Translations under genes and position numbers: made by a program
In this document: one piece after another, positions 4,920-6,596 of the stretch
How positions within the stretch are numbered: position 1 is the first letter of the stretch
Layout: the number at the start of each line of letters is the position of its first letter
The notes under the pieces: generated by a model
The model's input: the letters and a program-made list of their open reading frames with translations, nothing else
Databases searched by the model: none
What the model was told of the DNA's origin: nothing
Source: an archaeon
GTDB taxonomy: Archaea > Hydrothermarchaeota > Hydrothermarchaeia > Hydrothermarchaeales > JALUUU01
Assembly: GCA_027021185.1 (NCBI GenBank)
Contig: JALUUU010000224.1
Coordinates: forward strand, 1-6,596
DNA length: 6,596 nucleotides
Reading direction: 5' to 3'

Positions 4920-5594
4920 ATGGACTTAACAGCAGACCTGCCCATCCTATTAGCTCTTGCCAAACGCGGCTGCTGCGAGGGAAGCGTTGAGGTATCGTCC
5001 CAGCTCCTAGGCAGAGAGCTCAGCATATCCCAACAGACAGCGTCCAGGAGGCTTCGCGATTTGGAGATTAAAGGCCTCATAACAAGGGAGGTTCATCCAA
5101 GGGGGCAAAGGGTGAGGCTGACCTCCAGAGGGATAAGGGCCCTGAAAGAGCTTCACAGGGACCTTCAGGAGATATTCTCCCCCCACGAGCCGGAGGTGTA
5201 TTACATAACCGGCGAGGTTTTTTCTGGCCTAGGCGAGGGGAGATACTACATGCAGCTTAGAGGCTATAGGGAACAATTTCTAGAAAAGCTCGGGTTTAAT
5301 CCTTTTCCTGGAACACTGAATCTGCGCCTCAAAACAGAGGAGGACATAAAGCTAAAAGAGAGATTGATGGACTATCGCGGGATTGTGATAGACGGGTTTG
5401 AAAACGGAAACAGGACCTACGGCTCTGCGAGATGCTATCGTGCCGAGATAGAGGGCATTGAGGGTGCGGTTATCATTCCATCTCGCAGCCATTACACCCT
5501 GAACACTCTAGAGTTTATTGCTCCCGTTAAGATACGGGAAGAAATAGGCCTGAAAGACGGAGACATAGTCACGATAAAAGTGAGGGCCGGGTGA
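4920..5594 (+). CDS. ribK: CTP-dependent riboflavin kinase with N-terminal winged-helix domain (RbkR type)
   Basis: Archaeal enzyme that phosphorylates riboflavin to FMN using CTP, fused to a DNA-binding domain. Fusions of this kind have been described as RbkR, transcriptional regulators of riboflavin genes. From ATG 4920 the product is 224 residues. Residues 1 to about 88 form a winged HTH (LSISQQTASRRLRDLEIKGL at 34-53 as recognition region, then a wing at RGQRVRLT). Residues 95-222 are the kinase: TGEVFSGLGEGRYYM (97-111), LGFNPFPGTLNLRL (124-137) with the PGTLN nucleotide/metal-binding signature, the PSRSHY segment (187-192), LEFIAP and LKDGDIVTIKV near the end. A TTG at 4911 would add three residues, but ATG is more likely. 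It overlaps ribB by 4 nt. An inverted repeat at its start suggests autoregulation. Confidence 0.94.
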   Translation: MDLTADLPILLALAKRGCCEGSVEVSSQLLGRELSISQQTASRRLRDLEIKGLITREVHPRGQRVRLTSRGIRALKELHRDLQEIFSPHEPEVYYITGEVFSGLGEGRYYMQLRGYREQFLEKLGFNPFPGTLNLRLKTEEDIKLKERLMDYRGIVIDGFENGNRTYGSARCYRAEIEGIEGAVIIPSRSHYTLNTLEFIAPVKIREEIGLKDGDIVTIKVRAG

Positions 5595-6295
5595 TAACGG
5601 TGAGCAGAGTTAAAGATGCAATAGCTGCCCTGAGAAAAGGAGAAATCGTGCTGGTGTACGACGGAAACGGAAGGGAGGAAGAGACAGATCTAGTGGTGGC
5701 AGGACAGTTCATCACGAGAGAGCACATAATGAGGATGCGCAGAGACGGCGGAGGGTTGATATGTGTGGCTATGCATCCGAAGGTGGCAGACAAGCTGGGA
5801 CTGCCTTTCCTGGTTGACGTCTGGAGGCAAGCCCAGGAGAGGTACCCTGTCCTGAAAGAGCTCGAGGCCAACGATATTCCATATGACGAGAAATCTTCAT
5901 TCTCCATAACCGTGAACCATAGAAAAACATTCACGGGCATAACTGACGCGGATAGAGCGCTGACTATAAAAGAGCTGGCCAAGCTATCCATGAGTGCCCT
6001 TAACGGTTACTCCCCGGGGGAGTTCGGGCGAAACTTTAGGTCCCCTGGCCATGTTGTGCTGCTTAGGGCGGCAGACGGACTTTTGGATAGAAGACTGGGC
6101 CATACGGAGCTCAGCGTGGCTTTAATGGAACTCGCCAACCTAACCCCTGTGGCGGCGATATGCGAGATGCTTGGGAATGATGGCGGCTCCCTGCCTCCTG
6201 ATAAGGCAGAGAACTATGCCGATGAGCACGGGCTCGTATTCCTCCAGGGAAAAGAAATAAAAAAATTTATAAAACATTCCTCCGGAATTAAATAG
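5591..6295 (+). CDS. ribB: 3,4-dihydroxy-2-butanone 4-phosphate synthase RibB
   Basis: Mg-dependent enzyme that converts ribulose 5-phosphate to 3,4-dihydroxy-2-butanone 4-phosphate plus formate, supplying the four-carbon unit of riboflavin. The 234-residue protein has the acidic active-site loop YDGNGREEETDLVV (23-36), GGGLICVAMHP (53-63) with Cys58, and TVNHRKTFTGITDADRALTI (107-126). RSPGHVVLLRA (150-160) carries His154, and RRLGHTELSVALMELA (167-182) carries His171 and Glu173. The His-His spacing of 17 matches the Methanocaldococcus enzyme. It is a stand-alone archaeal type with no fused GTP cyclohydrolase II domain. The GTG start overlaps the ribK stop (GTGA). GAGGG at 5582-5586 serves as ribosome binding site, and a second GTG at 5600 is a less likely start. 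Together with ribK it forms a riboflavin/FMN operon. Confidence 0.96.
   Translation: MITVSRVKDAIAALRKGEIVLVYDGNGREEETDLVVAGQFITREHIMRMRRDGGGLICVAMHPKVADKLGLPFLVDVWRQAQERYPVLKELEANDIPYDEKSSFSITVNHRKTFTGITDADRALTIKELAKLSMSALNGYSPGEFGRNFRSPGHVVLLRAADGLLDRRLGHTELSVALMELANLTPVAAICEMLGNDGGSLPPDKAENYADEHGLVFLQGKEIKKFIKHSSGIK
6266..6273 (+). promoter_or_regulatory. Probable TATA box of ilvE inside ribB
   Basis: TTTATAAA, preceded by an A-rich stretch (6251-6265), lies in the last codons of ribB (encoding KKFIKH). Its centre predicts transcription from about 6296, one base after the ribB stop, giving an 8-10 base leader starting at GGTGG before TTG 6305. The A-rich codons could simply be Lys codons, so the promoter role is inferred from match and spacing. 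Confidence 0.5.
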
Positions 6296-6304
6296 GGTGG
6301 TAGC

Positions 6305-6596
6305 TTGCCGATTCAAGAGGTCAAGAAGATATGGATGGACGGTGAGCTCGTTGACTGGGGAGAGGCTAGGGTTCACGTGCTCACCCATTCCCTGCATTAC
6401 GGATCAGGGGTTTTTGAGGGAATAAGGTGCTACAAGACCGTTAAGGGCCCTGCCATCTTCAGACACAGGGAGCACATGCAGCGACTCTTCAACTCAGCCA
6501 AGTTCTACTTCATGGAGATACCCTATACCCTGGAGGAGCTCTGTGAGGCCACGAAGGAGCTTATAAGAGCCAATGAACTCGACGAGTGCTACATTA
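6305..6596 (+). CDS. ilvE: Branched-chain amino acid aminotransferase IlvE, N-terminal part (cut by window end)
   Basis: PLP enzyme (fold type IV) that transfers the amino group between glutamate and the keto acids of leucine, isoleucine and valine. The first 97 codons are present. IWMDGELVDW (9-18), then VHVLTHSLHYGSGVFEGIRCY (23-43) is the family hallmark. GPAIFRHREHMQRLFNSAKF (48-67) follows, with the Arg that contacts the PLP phosphate region in relatives. The PLP lysine and the C-terminal half lie beyond the window. The start is taken as TTG 6305, because the product then has the usual short lead before KIWMDGE. It is preceded by GGTGG (6296-6300), only 4 nt from the start. ATG 6335 would cut off conserved residues. 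It lies 9 nt after ribB but may also have its own promoter. Confidence 0.95.
   Translation, partial: MPIQEVKKIWMDGELVDWGEARVHVLTHSLHYGSGVFEGIRCYKTVKGPAIFRHREHMQRLFNSAKFYFMEIPYTLEELCEATKELIRANELDECYI

Noticed and set aside
4906..4929. A 7-codon open frame (ATG AGT TGG ... TAA) overlapping the ribK start in another frame, as a possible regulatory uORF.
   Set aside because: No ribosome binding site, very short, and its ATG arises from the TATATATG stretch. No basis to call it translated.
5675..5692. REEETD in the RibB active-site loop as an aberrant motif.
   Set aside because: The middle position varies in the family (for example Asn in E. coli and Gly in archaea). The flanking Glu residues and Asp are kept, so activity is expected.
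6140..6397. Minus-strand open frame spanning the ribB-ilvE junction.
   Set aside because: Lies fully opposite two certain genes, with a composition typical of antisense frames and no start signals.

Overview
This window is from the chromosome of an archaeon, most likely a euryarchaeal lineage in the broad sense. The evidence is direct. It holds a TATA-binding protein, an Sm-like (LSm) protein, the chromatin protein Alba, ribosomal protein eS17 and a CTP-type riboflavin kinase carrying a DNA-binding domain. Clear archaeal TATA elements and GGAGG-type ribosome binding sites precede the genes. Base composition is mixed, close to half G+C by eye. I cannot name a genus from sequence alone. No mobile element, CRISPR array or RNA gene is visible.

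Layout. (1) 1-790, information processing: the 5' part of tbp on the minus strand faces an LSm-alba pair on the plus strand. A 63-base divergent promoter lies between them, with a perfectly palindromic TATA element. (2) 796-2686, minus strand: a signal-peptide-peptidase-like membrane protease (sppA) followed 4 nt later by an unassigned SAM-dependent methyltransferase. This pair ends tail to tail with alba. (3) 2782-4694, plus strand: eS17, dapA and dapB form a tight operon (ATGA overlap, then abutting genes) that makes a ribosomal subunit protein and the first two committed enzymes of diaminopimelate/lysine synthesis. (4) 4695-4910: a 216-base gap that is not empty. It holds a strong-looking promoter, a ribosome binding site and a previously unmarked 22-codon gene for a single-span membrane micropeptide. 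The ribK promoter follows, with an inverted repeat that could be an operator. (5) 4920-6596, plus strand: ribK/rbkR overlaps ribB (riboflavin/FMN synthesis). Then comes the 5' part of ilvE (branched-chain amino acid aminotransferase), which appears to have its own TATA box inside the end of ribB.

Functionally the window is mostly housekeeping: transcription and chromatin, translation, lysine/diaminopimelate, FMN and branched-chain amino acid synthesis. The items most worth a second look are the 22-residue micropeptide gene at 4756-4824, the inverted repeat at the ribK promoter (possible autoregulation by the HTH-kinase fusion), the divergent tbp/LSm promoter, and the unassigned methyltransferase coupled to sppA.
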